64,000 bases of DNA, from the NCBI RefSeq assembly GCF_016907475.1, contig NZ_JAFBCA010000001.1, positions 2,914,001 to 2,978,000 of the forward strand. The letters run 5' to 3'. The notes below the pieces were generated by a model. It did no database searches. It was not told the DNA's origin and was given only the letters and a program-made list of their open reading frames with translations. Position numbers and translations under genes: made by a program. Below, piece after piece: positions 54,081 through 62,627 of the stretch (the first letter of the stretch is position 1; each line of letters begins with the position of its first letter). This DNA comes from Nocardioides cavernae (GTDB lineage Bacteria; Actinomycetota; Actinomycetes; Propionibacteriales; Nocardioidaceae).

Positions 54081-56606
54081 ATGAGTCGAACGCGCGCCAT
54101 CATCGCAGGACCCTTCGCGAGCTCACCGTTCGCGAACGGCCTCCGCATGTTCCTTGCCGACTCGGGCCAGTTCGACACGGTCGAAGCCGCCGACCACTCC
54201 GCCGTGGACGACCTGATCGTCGGGGACCGCCCCGTCGTCGTCATCGGAGAGGGGACCGACCTGGGCTGGGCGCTCGACCTGTTGGACCGCGCCGAGCACG
54301 TGTCCGTCGTCCTGCTCAACGACGCCGGCCGCCGGGCGGTGATCGCCGTCGACGACCCCAGCGCGCAGCACCTGGTCCGGCTCATCGAGGAGCTGGGCGC
54401 GCCGGACGCAACGGGCGCCGGGACGCGGACGGTGGCACGCCTGCACCTGGTCGATCCGTCCCGCAGCGGGGACGGGTCGACCCAGGCGGGGGACCTTCCG
54501 TACGTCGACAACCCGATCGACACAGACCCGATCCCCTCGGACCCGCCTCTGGCCGACCTGGTCCCGGTGATGACATGGCTCGAGCTGGTGCTCGGTGCGC
54601 GGCTGCTGGAGCGGGTGGAGCAGGCCGGTGAACCGTCGTTCGCAGGGTGGACCGCCTCGCCGGGCGACGCCCTCGCCGGTCTCGGGCTCGGGGACTGCTC
54701 CGTCGGCGAGCTGAGAGGCCGGCTGGCCGAGGTGGATCGTGACCTGGTCGTCGAGCGGCGTGGACTCCCCGATGTCCTCGTGACGGCCGCACGCGTCTTT
54801 GGGTTGGGCGACGGCGAGCTGCGGTCCCTGTTGCTGGCGCTGGCCCCCGAGCTCGATGGCCGGTTCGGGGTCGCGATCGGGGTGCTGCACGACGACCTGA
54901 ACCGACGGAGGCCGAGCCTCACGCTGCTCGACGAGCTCCTCTCGACGCGATCCGGCGCGTGGCGTTGCCGGCAGGAGCTCGGCGCCCCCGGGTCGCTCCT
55001 GGACCGCCGGCTCGTGCTGCCGGATCGACGGGACCCGACCGTCCCCCTGGTCGAGGCCGGTCTGCTGCCACTGCACGCGTTGGTCGCGTCGTTGTACGCG
55101 CCGACCGTCGGGGCGGCGGTACGGGCGACCGGTGCCCGCCTGCTGCCGTACCGCGGCGCCGTCGTCGCGGCCAGCCGAGCGGAGGGCCTGACGGCCGACC
55201 GGTTGGCCGCCGCCGTCGCGAAAGCCGACCGCACTGCACTCGTACGGCTCGCCGAACCCGGTGGTCGGTGGTTCGAACGAGTCGCGGCCACCGCGGGGCT
55301 CCCGCTCATCGACGGTGATCTCGCCGCGGTCGAAGGACGCCCGCTGGACGAGGTCGTCGCCGGCTGGCTGTGCCTCGCAGCCCTGGCCGGCGCCGGGCTG
55401 CAGCTGCGGGGCGTTCGCGAGCTGACGGCGCCTGACCACCGGCGCCTGGGGGAGGTGTTCGGCTCGTTCGACGGGACAGTCGTCGCGCTGGCGTGCGACG
55501 GACCGTGCCCCGACGTGGAGGCGGACACCTCGTCGGTCGTGCTGTCCAGACCGGAGCTGGGCGTCGTCGAGCGCATCGACATGTGGTCTGCCGCTGCGGC
55601 CAGCAACGGTCTCGTCCTCTCGGAGGTCGACGCGACCGCGCTGGCCTCGACGCTCCCGCTCGGTCCGGCAGAGATCGCCGACGCGGTGGCCCGTCTTGCG
55701 CGGCAGCCACGGGAGGCGGGGGAGCCGATCGCCCGGCTGCTGCGGCACGTCGCCGTCGACCAGGAGAAGGACGCGCTGCCGCCGAGCGTACGGTCCGTCG
55801 CGACGCGGTTCTCGTGGGACGACCTGGTCCTGGCGGAGAAGGCCAAGACCGAGCTGCGCTCGATCGCGGCCCACTTCACGTGGTCGGCCTCGGTGCTCGA
55901 CCGTTGGGGCTTCGTCGACCGGCTGACGTACGGCCGGGGGGTGTCAGCGCTGTTCAGCGGCGCGAGCGGCACGGGCAAGACGATGGCGGCCCAGGTCCTC
56001 GCGCGCGAGCTGGGTGTCGAGCTGCTGCTCGTCGACCTCTCACGGACCGTGTCGAAGTACCTCGGCGAGACGGAGAAGAACATCGACACCGCCTTCCGCG
56101 TGGCGGAGCGACGCGGCGCACTCCTGCTCTTCGACGAGGCGGACGCGCTGTTCGGGAAGCGGTCCGACGTGAAGGACGCCCACGACCGGCACGCCAACGT
56201 GGAGGTCGCCTACCTGCTCCAGCGGATGGAGGCGTTCGAGGGCATCGCCATCCTCACGACGAACCTCAAGCAGAACATCGACGACGCCTTCCTCCGGCGC
56301 CTGCGCTTCATCGTCGACTTCCCCCTGCCCGACGCCGCGGCACGAGAGGTCATCTGGCGGCAGGCGTTCCCGGACCGTGCTCCGCTGGCGGACGACATCG
56401 ACTTCGGCTTCCTCGGGCGCCGGCTGCAGCTGACGGGTGGGACCATCCAGCAAATCGCGCTGCACGCTGCCTTCGCGGCGGTGGACGGCGGAGCCATCGA
56501 GATGCGGCACGTCCTCGCCGCGACCCAGCGCGAGCTGGACAAGCTGGGGATGTTCGACGCCGGACGGGCTCTCGAGGGTCGCGCGGCGCGGGTAGGTGCG
56601 GCATGA
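54081..56606 (+). CDS. eCIS AAA+ ATPase
   Basis: 841 aa. The C-terminal AAA+ module has Walker A SGASGTGKTMAAQ (about 624-636) and Walker B LLLFDEADALFGKR (about 680-693), with the Arg-finger region RRLRF following. The N-terminal 500 residues are helical and not otherwise recognised, as in Afp15/Pvc15-type ATPases, thought to help assemble or process the injection particle. The stop overlaps the DUF4255 gene (ATGA). First gene of the structural operon. Confidence 0.92.
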   Translation: MSRTRAIIAGPFASSPFANGLRMFLADSGQFDTVEAADHSAVDDLIVGDRPVVVIGEGTDLGWALDLLDRAEHVSVVLLNDAGRRAVIAVDDPSAQHLVRLIEELGAPDATGAGTRTVARLHLVDPSRSGDGSTQAGDLPYVDNPIDTDPIPSDPPLADLVPVMTWLELVLGARLLERVEQAGEPSFAGWTASPGDALAGLGLGDCSVGELRGRLAEVDRDLVVERRGLPDVLVTAARVFGLGDGELRSLLLALAPELDGRFGVAIGVLHDDLNRRRPSLTLLDELLSTRSGAWRCRQELGAPGSLLDRRLVLPDRRDPTVPLVEAGLLPLHALVASLYAPTVGAAVRATGARLLPYRGAVVAASRAEGLTADRLAAAVAKADRTALVRLAEPGGRWFERVAATAGLPLIDGDLAAVEGRPLDEVVAGWLCLAALAGAGLQLRGVRELTAPDHRRLGEVFGSFDGTVVALACDGPCPDVEADTSSVVLSRPELGVVERIDMWSAAAASNGLVLSEVDATALASTLPLGPAEIADAVARLARQPREAGEPIARLLRHVAVDQEKDALPPSVRSVATRFSWDDLVLAEKAKTELRSIAAHFTWSASVLDRWGFVDRLTYGRGVSALFSGASGTGKTMAAQVLARELGVELLLVDLSRTVSKYLGETEKNIDTAFRVAERRGALLLFDEADALFGKRSDVKDAHDRHANVEVAYLLQRMEAFEGIAILTTNLKQNIDDAFLRRLRFIVDFPLPDAAAREVIWRQAFPDRAPLADDIDFGFLGRRLQLTGGTIQQIALHAAFAAVDGGAIEMRHVLAATQRELDKLGMFDAGRALEGRAARVGAA

Positions 56607-57214
56607 GCGCCGACGCGATCGCCGACCTGACCTCGGCGGTCCGCGACCGCATCGAGGCCGCCGTGGGCGCCAACAGCGTGCACATCGGACCTCCGGTGGG
56701 CGCTGACCTCACGGCCGGCGAGTCGGTCACGCTCTTCCTCTTCCACGTCGAGCCCAACCGCGAGCTGCGCAACGTCGACCACTACGTCGACCCACCCGGT
56801 GGCGGACCCGACGACCTGTTGGCCGTGTCCGAGGGCCTGCCGCTGGACCTGCGGTACGTCATCTCGGTCTTCCGTCGACCCACGAACGCCGCCGACCCAG
56901 TGGAGCTCCAGGTGCTCGGGAAGCTCGTGCAGGCCCTGGCCGCGCGGCCGACGTACACCGATCCCGTGCTCCCCGGCCAGACGGTGCGCCTCACGCCCGA
57001 GCCGTACCCGATGGAGGAGATGAGCCGCGTCTGGGGGTTGTTCCCGACGACGCCGTACCAGTCGTCGATCGTGTACCTGGCCAGTCCGGTGGTCATTACC
57101 TTCGCGACGCCGACACCCGCGGCGCCGGTCACGCAGCGCAGCCTCCGTGGCGGCGTGCTCACCGGCACCGGGAGCGTCTTCGGCGACCGCTCGCTCCCGG
57201 AGGTCGGACCGTGA
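56603..57214 (+). CDS. eCIS DUF4255 cap/terminator protein (Afp16-like)
   Basis: 203 aa. Typical DUF4255 opening (AIADLTSAVRDRIEAAVG), with VTLFLFHVEPNRELRNVD and LPLDLRYVISVF, then YQSSIVYLASPVVI. Afp16/Pvc16 relatives cap the distal end of the tube and sheath and set particle length. ATG overlaps the ATPase stop; stop overlaps the next GTG. Confidence 0.9.
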   Translation: MSADAIADLTSAVRDRIEAAVGANSVHIGPPVGADLTAGESVTLFLFHVEPNRELRNVDHYVDPPGGGPDDLLAVSEGLPLDLRYVISVFRRPTNAADPVELQVLGKLVQALAARPTYTDPVLPGQTVRLTPEPYPMEEMSRVWGLFPTTPYQSSIVYLASPVVITFATPTPAAPVTQRSLRGGVLTGTGSVFGDRSLPEVGP

Positions 57215-57903
57215 CGGGCGCGATCGAGTTCCCGGCCCTCGGCCCGAGGGTCGACGAGGTCACGGCCGTGCTGGTGCCGGCCGACCGGGCGAGCCGGCGC
57301 GCCGTCACGTCCGGGGTGACGGCCGTGCTCTGGGACCCGACGACCGACCGCGCGCTCCCGGACCGCGTGGTCCGCAACCTGAGCGGTGGTCTGGTGCTAC
57401 TCAACCGGCCGCTGGGGCAGGACTACACGTTCCGGATCGATCCGACAGGAGCCGGCTACGCCGGGCCAGTCCCGGTGACGTTCCGACCGGTCGCGGCGAG
57501 CCGCCGGCGCATCGTGTGGCTGGCCAGCCGCCCGGACTCCTCGATCGAACCGGGCACGACCACGGTGCGAGGTGTCGTGACCCGGAGCGCTGCGGGCGCG
57601 TCAGCGTCCGGGCTCGATGTCGTGGCGGTGCCGCGCCGGGGCGACGGAGCGGCACCCGCGGTCGGCGATCCCGAGTTCGTCGGCATCACCGACGCGCGTG
57701 GCGGCTTCGCGGTGGCCCTGCACCTGGAGCCGGCCGACGACGGCGACCTGGCCGACCCGGTCGAGACCACGATCACCCTCAACCGTGGCGCGAACCCGCA
57801 CCGCGACATCGTCGTGCAGCTCCGGCACGGCCGCGAGCACGTGTTCGCCGAGGCACTCGTCCTCGACGGCAGCAACGAGCCGCCCTTCACGGACGGGGCC
57901 TGA
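57211..57903 (+). CDS. eCIS-associated carboxypeptidase-regulatory-like protein
   Basis: 230 aa, GTG start overlapping the previous stop (GTGA). An N-terminal beta domain (VDEVTAVLVPADRASRRAV, GLVLLNRPLGQDYTFRID) is followed by a regulatory-like beta-sandwich (TTTVRGVVTRSAAGASASGL ... TDARGGFAVALHLEP). No enzyme motif. Such proteins are common between the cap and sheath genes of actinobacterial eCIS loci; their exact place in the particle is not established. Confidence 0.82.
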   Translation: MTGAIEFPALGPRVDEVTAVLVPADRASRRAVTSGVTAVLWDPTTDRALPDRVVRNLSGGLVLLNRPLGQDYTFRIDPTGAGYAGPVPVTFRPVAASRRRIVWLASRPDSSIEPGTTTVRGVVTRSAAGASASGLDVVAVPRRGDGAAPAVGDPEFVGITDARGGFAVALHLEPADDGDLADPVETTITLNRGANPHRDIVVQLRHGREHVFAEALVLDGSNEPPFTDGA

Positions 57904-57971
57904 CCGTGGCCAACACCTGCAGCCGGATCGGCGAACCGAACCGTCCATCCCGTCCCCCGAGGAGGTAACTG

Positions 57972-59516
57972 ATGCCTGAGTACCTAGCACCCGGTGTCTA
58001 CGTCGAGGAGATCGAACGTGGTCCCAAGCCCATCGAGGGAGTCGCCACCAGCACGGCCGCGTTCCTCGGCGCGACGGAGCTGGGGCCGAGCCGACCCCGC
58101 CTGGTCACCAGCTTCAGCGAGTACATGCGCTACTTCGGCGACATCTTCAGCGACAGCGCCTTCCTGCCGTACTCGGTGCGGGCGTTCTTCGACAACGGCG
58201 GCCGCCGCGCGTACATCGCGCGCATCAGCGGCGCGAACGCCGTCGCAGCGAACGTCGACCTGGCCGGCTTCGCCCTGACTGCGACCGGAGTGGGGACGGC
58301 GTACCACCGGGTGCAGGCTCGTATCGAACCCGGCACGACGAGGAACGGCGCGGGCGACCCGGTCGGGTTCCGGTTGCGGATCTGGTACTGGTCGAAGGCC
58401 GCACCGAACATCCCGTACGACGTCCAGGCAGCGGACGATGCGGGTGGTGACCCGCCCGGCCCCCGGCCGAACGTGACCGAGGACTTCGACGACCTCAGCG
58501 TCGATCCGGCGTCACCGTCGTACTTCGAGAAGCGCGTGAACGGGAACTCTGCGTTCGTGGAGATCGAGGCGGCGGGTGCCGCACCTCCTCAGCTTCCCGG
58601 CGGCGCGACGTCCGCGGTGCTCGCCGACGGAGTCGACGACGACGTGCTGACCCTTCCGAGCTTCCTGGGTGACGCCCAGGACCCGAACCAGCGGAGGGGT
58701 CTCGCCGCGCTGGCCCTGGACCGCTACCGCGACGTCGCCATCGTCCACGCGCCCGCTGCGGCGTCCGATGTCGTGCAGGCCGTGATCACCCACTGCGAGC
58801 GCAACCGGTTCCGCTTCGCCGTCGTGGACTCGGAGGCCGACCAGGCCGACGCGAGCAACCTGGACCCGCGGACCACCCTCCGGGACAGCACCTACGCGTC
58901 CTTCTACTACCCGTGGATCTTCGTCAGCGACCCGCGGAGCGGTGCGCGCAGGAAGGTCCCGCCGGGCGGCGCGGTCTGCGGCATCTACGCCCTCACCGAC
59001 AACACCACCGGTGTGTGGAAGGCGCCAGCCAACGAGGTGGTGGCGGGGGCCATCGACATCGAGTACGAGGTCACCACTGGGACGCAGGAGGTGTTGAACC
59101 CCCGTGGCGTCAACGCCATCCGCCGCTTCCCGGGCCGCGGCATCCGCGTGTGGGGCGCCCGGACGCTCTCCAGCGACCCGCTCTGGAAGTACACGAACGT
59201 CCGGCGCCTGTTCATCTTCCTCGAGGCCTCGATCTACTACTCGACCCAGTGGGTGGTCTTCGAGCCGAACGACCCACGCCTCTGGGCTCGGGTCCAGCAG
59301 ACCATCACCCTCTTCCTGCGCACCCAGTGGCGCGAGGGAGCGCTGTTCGGGGAGAAGGAGGAGGAGGCGTTCCGGGTCGTCGTCGGCAGGGCGACCATGA
59401 CCGAGGACGACATCCTCAACGGCCGGCTGATCGTCGAGATCGGCATCGCGCCCGTCCGTCCCGCCGAGTTCGTCATCTTCCGGGTCTACCAGCAGACCCA
59501 GGAAGCCACTTCGTAG
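57972..59516 (+). CDS. eCIS contractile sheath protein
   Basis: 514 aa; GAGGAGGT precedes the ATG. Phage-tail-sheath opening YLAPGVYVEEIERGPKPIEG, then GVATSTAAFLGATELGP; the C-terminal domain has INAIRRFPGRGIRVWGARTL and the final IGIAPVRPAEFVIFR. A single sheath protein forms the contractile tube cover. The large insertion (about 110-250) may be the surface domain of the sheath. Confidence 0.96.
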   Translation: MPEYLAPGVYVEEIERGPKPIEGVATSTAAFLGATELGPSRPRLVTSFSEYMRYFGDIFSDSAFLPYSVRAFFDNGGRRAYIARISGANAVAANVDLAGFALTATGVGTAYHRVQARIEPGTTRNGAGDPVGFRLRIWYWSKAAPNIPYDVQAADDAGGDPPGPRPNVTEDFDDLSVDPASPSYFEKRVNGNSAFVEIEAAGAAPPQLPGGATSAVLADGVDDDVLTLPSFLGDAQDPNQRRGLAALALDRYRDVAIVHAPAAASDVVQAVITHCERNRFRFAVVDSEADQADASNLDPRTTLRDSTYASFYYPWIFVSDPRSGARRKVPPGGAVCGIYALTDNTTGVWKAPANEVVAGAIDIEYEVTTGTQEVLNPRGVNAIRRFPGRGIRVWGARTLSSDPLWKYTNVRRLFIFLEASIYYSTQWVVFEPNDPRLWARVQQTITLFLRTQWREGALFGEKEEEAFRVVVGRATMTEDDILNGRLIVEIGIAPVRPAEFVIFRVYQQTQEATS

Positions 59517-59543
59517 CGCCGCGACCCGAGAACGGAGAACCCC

Positions 59544-59984
59544 ATGGCACGGCAAGACCCACTACGGAACTTCCGCTACCGCCTGGAGATCGACCAGATC
59601 CAGCAGGCCGGCTTCGCGGAGGTGGCGATCGGTGACCTCTCCAACGAGCCCATCGAGTACCGCGAGGGCGACGAGGTCACGACGGTGCGCAAGCTCAACG
59701 GGCTGACCAAGTACGCCAACGTGACGCTCAAGTGGGGCGTCACCGACAACCTCGAGCTCGCGAACTGGCACCAGCTGGTCGTCGACGGCGTCACCCCGCT
59801 CGACGACGCCCGGCGCAGTGTGGTGATCCGGCTCCAGGACGAGGCCGGGCAGGACAAGGCGGCGTGGGAGCTCACCAAGGCGTGGCCGTGCAAGTACGAC
59901 CCCACCGACCTGAACGGCAAGGGCAACGAGGTCGCCATCGACACGCTCGAGCTGTGCAACGAGGGCATCAAGCGGATCAAGTGA
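59544..59984 (+). CDS. eCIS inner tube protein 1
   Basis: 146 aa; GGAGAA before the ATG. Gp19/Hcp-like tube fold: DPLRNFRYRLEIDQIQQAGF, EPIEYREGDE, LKWGVTD, and the ending EVAIDTLELCNEGIKRI. Forms the rigid inner tube inside the sheath. Paralogous to the second tube protein at 60567-60989. Confidence 0.95.
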   Translation: MARQDPLRNFRYRLEIDQIQQAGFAEVAIGDLSNEPIEYREGDEVTTVRKLNGLTKYANVTLKWGVTDNLELANWHQLVVDGVTPLDDARRSVVIRLQDEAGQDKAAWELTKAWPCKYDPTDLNGKGNEVAIDTLELCNEGIKRIK

Positions 59985-60000
59985 GAGGAGGTGGGACGAG

Positions 60001-60378
60001 ATGTTCCAGACAGAGGTCGAGTTCACCCTGCCGAAGGGCTACCTGGACGACGAGGGGTCCCTCCACCGCGACGGTGTGATGCGCCTGGCCACTGCGGCCG
60101 ACGAGATCCTGCCGCTCAAGGACCCCCGGGTGCAGCAGAATCCTGCCTACCTCACGATCATCGTGCTGGCACGGGTCATCACCCGGCTGGGCTCCGTCCC
60201 GTCGATCAACACCAAGGTCGTCGAGGGTCTGTTCGCCTCGGACCTGAGCCACCTCCAGGGTCTCTACGAGCGGCTCAACGGCGACTCGACCGATGCCTTC
60301 GCCCCGGGCGAGGAGGCAGACCCGCGCGAGCCGGTCGGGCTCAACGCGTTCGACACGGCCGGAGGTGTCGTCCGGTGA
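60001..60378 (+). CDS. eCIS tail-assembly-like protein
   Basis: 125 aa; GGAGG upstream. It has the opening FTLPKGYLDDEGSLHRDGVM, then ATAADEILPLKDPRV, a family consistently found between the two tube genes in eCIS loci and similar in placement to phage tail assembly chaperones. It overlaps the next small gene by 4 bp (GTGA) in the -1 frame. Confidence 0.85.
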   Translation: MFQTEVEFTLPKGYLDDEGSLHRDGVMRLATAADEILPLKDPRVQQNPAYLTIIVLARVITRLGSVPSINTKVVEGLFASDLSHLQGLYERLNGDSTDAFAPGEEADPREPVGLNAFDTAGGVVR

Positions 60379-60557
60379 TCCTCTACCCCGTCGACCAGCT
60401 CTACGAGGAGATGGCGTTCATCGCCTTCCACTTCCACTGGTCGCGCGACGAGCTGATGGCCCTCGAGCACGGCGAGCGCCGCCGCTGGTGCGAGGAGATC
60501 TCGTCGATCAACCGTCGCTTCAACGACCAGGCCCCGAGCCTGCTCGACGTGGTGTGA
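60375..60557 (+). CDS. eCIS small protein (DUF6760-like)
   Basis: 60 aa, GTG start overlapping the previous stop. It reads VILYPVDQLYEEMAFIAFHF then HWSRDELMALEHGERRRW, matching the pattern of the small protein that follows the assembly-like gene in many eCIS clusters. It resembles the second reading frame of phage tail assembly chaperones. Confidence 0.82.
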   Translation: MILYPVDQLYEEMAFIAFHFHWSRDELMALEHGERRRWCEEISSINRRFNDQAPSLLDVV

Positions 60558-60566
60558 GGCCCGGTC

Positions 60567-60989
60567 ATGGCGCGCTCCGACCCCTACCGGGCCTTCCGCT
60601 TCCGGATCGAGATCCAGGGACTCGTGCAGGGCGGGTTCCGCTCGGTGGGAGGCATGGAGAGGACCACGACCGTCGAGCCGTACCGCGAGGGTGGCGTGAA
60701 CGACTTCGAGCACCAGCTGGTCGTCCAGACGACCTTCCCGCCGCTCACCCTCCAGCGTGGCCTCGTCGAGTCGACGCTGTGGGACTGGCACCAGGACGTG
60801 ATCGACGGATCGGTCACCCGGAGGGACGTCACCATCGAGCTGCTCGACGAGTCCGGCCAGCAGGCGTGGCGCTGGGTCTGCCAGGGCGCCTTCCCCGCCA
60901 AGTGGTCCGGAGCCGATCTCGACGCGGTGTCAGGGTCGATCGCCACCGAGTCGGTCGAGCTCGTGCACCACGGGATCAGGCGCCAATGA
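60567..60989 (+). CDS. eCIS inner tube protein 2
   Basis: 140 aa. Gp19-like: DPYRAFRFRIEIQGLVQGGF, SVGGMERTTTVEPYREGG, LWDWHQDVIDG, and ending SVELVHHGIRR. The second tube variant usually sits at the baseplate-proximal end, joining the tube to the LysM/gpD hub. Stop overlaps the next ATG (ATGA). Confidence 0.94.
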   Translation: MARSDPYRAFRFRIEIQGLVQGGFRSVGGMERTTTVEPYREGGVNDFEHQLVVQTTFPPLTLQRGLVESTLWDWHQDVIDGSVTRRDVTIELLDESGQQAWRWVCQGAFPAKWSGADLDAVSGSIATESVELVHHGIRRQ

Positions 60990-61939
60990 ACCGCCCGACC
61001 ATCCCGCTCCGACTCGCCGGCCGGCCGACCCGGCACCGGCGGGTACGACACCGCCCGGTCGCACTCGTCCTCCGACGCCCGCCGCGGCTCGATCCGGCCG
61101 CGCCGCTCCCAACGATCCGTGCGGGTGACCAGGTCGCCGTCACGCTGGCGCCCCGCTTCACGGTGGTCCTCCAGCAGTTCCTCGCCGCCGCCGCGGTGGT
61201 GGACCGTGCCGAGCGGCCGGCCGGGGACGGCCGTCGGGGTGCCCCCGGGGCGAGCGGCAAGGCCGACCGGTCGGTGGTCGTGCACCACCACCGGACGCCG
61301 GCGTTGCCCTGGCCGGGGCGGTCCACGACCGTGCTGGTCGAGCGAACCACCGTCGCGCTGCTGCTCTCCCGCCACGCAATGAGCGCTCCGTCGAGTCCGG
61401 CCGTCCCGCCGCAGGCGTGGTTCGGGGGGATCACCAGCGCGCCGACGACACAGGTCGCCCGCCCGCAGCGAGGGGCACCGTGGCGGTCGGACTCCCGCCC
61501 CGCACCTTCTCGGAGCGGGCCCGGTCCGGCGTACGCTGTCGGGCTCCCGGTCCCTCGCCGTCGCGGCACGCTCGACCCCTCCGAGCGTCGCCACGTCCGT
61601 CGGGTGACCCGAGACCCGCTGACCCGCGAGTGGGCTGGAGGGCGCGAGGGCGGCGGTCCTCCCGCCCCGACCACGTATCGCGCGCTGCCACGTGTGGAGC
61701 TTGCGCTGGGTGCGTCGGCCCGTCAGGAGACGCGGCACGTCCCTCGCGACGCCCGGGTGGCGACCGTCTACCGGCAGCAGCCGTCCACACAGGTCGCGAC
61801 GCCTGCACGGCCGCGGACGCCCGCGCTCGACGCACCCGTGGTGCGTCCGACCATCGACATCGACCACCTCGACCGCGAGCTCTGGCGCCGGTTCGAGAAG
61901 CGCGCCCGCACCGAGCGCGAGCGTCGCGGGCGAGCGTGA
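60986..61939 (+). CDS. eCIS-associated Arg/Pro-rich protein
   Basis: 317 aa, ATG overlapping the previous stop. Mostly Arg/Pro/Ala-rich and low in order, with one conserved-looking helix at the very end (IDIDHLDRELWRRFEKRART then ERERRG). Short hydrophobic segments occur at about 50-75. Position between tube 2 and the LysM protein matches an uncharacterised eCIS gene whose conserved part is also a C-terminal charged helix. Role unknown, perhaps binding the baseplate through that helix. Confidence 0.75.
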   Translation: MNRPTIPLRLAGRPTRHRRVRHRPVALVLRRPPRLDPAAPLPTIRAGDQVAVTLAPRFTVVLQQFLAAAAVVDRAERPAGDGRRGAPGASGKADRSVVVHHHRTPALPWPGRSTTVLVERTTVALLLSRHAMSAPSSPAVPPQAWFGGITSAPTTQVARPQRGAPWRSDSRPAPSRSGPGPAYAVGLPVPRRRGTLDPSERRHVRRVTRDPLTREWAGGREGGGPPAPTTYRALPRVELALGASARQETRHVPRDARVATVYRQQPSTQVATPARPRTPALDAPVVRPTIDIDHLDRELWRRFEKRARTERERRGRA

Positions 61940-61946
61940 GGTCGCC

Positions 61947-62627
61947 ATGCGGCAGCAGCTGACACGAGCAACGGTGGAGGTCCTCGCGGGGAGCGCGAAG
62001 GGCACGGTCGTCGAGGTGCTCTTCAACCCCACCGAGTACAGCGTCGAGCACTCCGCCAGCTTCGGGCAGACCGCTCCGCCCGGCCTCGACAACCCCATCA
62101 CCCAGTTCGTCAACGGGAACGCGCAGGTCCTCACCATGGACCTGCTGTTCGACACCTACACCGACGGCGGCGGCGAGGACGTGTCGGAGCGGACCCGCCA
62201 GCTCACGGACCTGGTCCACATCGACGGCGACCTCCATGCACCGCCGACCGTCCGGTTCTCGTGGGGCGTGTTCCTCTTCGACGCCGTCATCGAGAAGGTG
62301 AGCCAGAGGTTCACAATGTTCCTCGCCGACGGCACACCGGTGCGCGCGACGCTCTCGGTCACGTTCACCCAGTACCGGACGATCCAGGAGCAGCTGGAGC
62401 AGCCTCGGCGCAACTCGGCCGACAAGACCAAGCGTCGGGTGGTCGAGGGGCCGGACAGCCTGTGGCTGCTCGCCGACCGCGAGTACGGCGACGTGGCCCA
62501 CTGGCGCACGATCGCCCGGGCCAACCGGATCGACGACCCCCGCCGGGTGGCGGCGGGCACCGTCCTGGTGCTCCCGCCCCTTGACGACGAGACGGTGGAG
62601 GTGCGGCGTGGCAGCCAAGGCGCTTGA
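61947..62627 (+). CDS. eCIS LysM-containing baseplate/tube-initiator protein (Afp7-like)
   Basis: 226 aa; GAGG before the ATG. The N-terminal CIS tube-interacting domain has EVLFNPTEYSVEHSASFGQ, LTMDLLFDTY and RFSWGVFLFDAVIEKVSQRF; the C-terminal LysM-like part (SLWLLADREYGDVAHWRTIA) ends VLVLPP. Connects the tube to the spike. Overlaps the gpD-like gene by 20 bp. Confidence 0.93.
   Translation: MRQQLTRATVEVLAGSAKGTVVEVLFNPTEYSVEHSASFGQTAPPGLDNPITQFVNGNAQVLTMDLLFDTYTDGGGEDVSERTRQLTDLVHIDGDLHAPPTVRFSWGVFLFDAVIEKVSQRFTMFLADGTPVRATLSVTFTQYRTIQEQLEQPRRNSADKTKRRVVEGPDSLWLLADREYGDVAHWRTIARANRIDDPRRVAAGTVLVLPPLDDETVEVRRGSQGA

Noticed and set aside
54017..56197. 726-aa minus-strand frame over the eCIS ATPase
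   Set aside because: Ser/Arg/Pro-rich shadow; the plus-strand ATPase has all its motifs.
60360..60380. Programmed -1 frameshift site between the two assembly-like genes
   Set aside because: No XXXYYYZ heptamer; GTGA overlap is better explained by coupled re-initiation.
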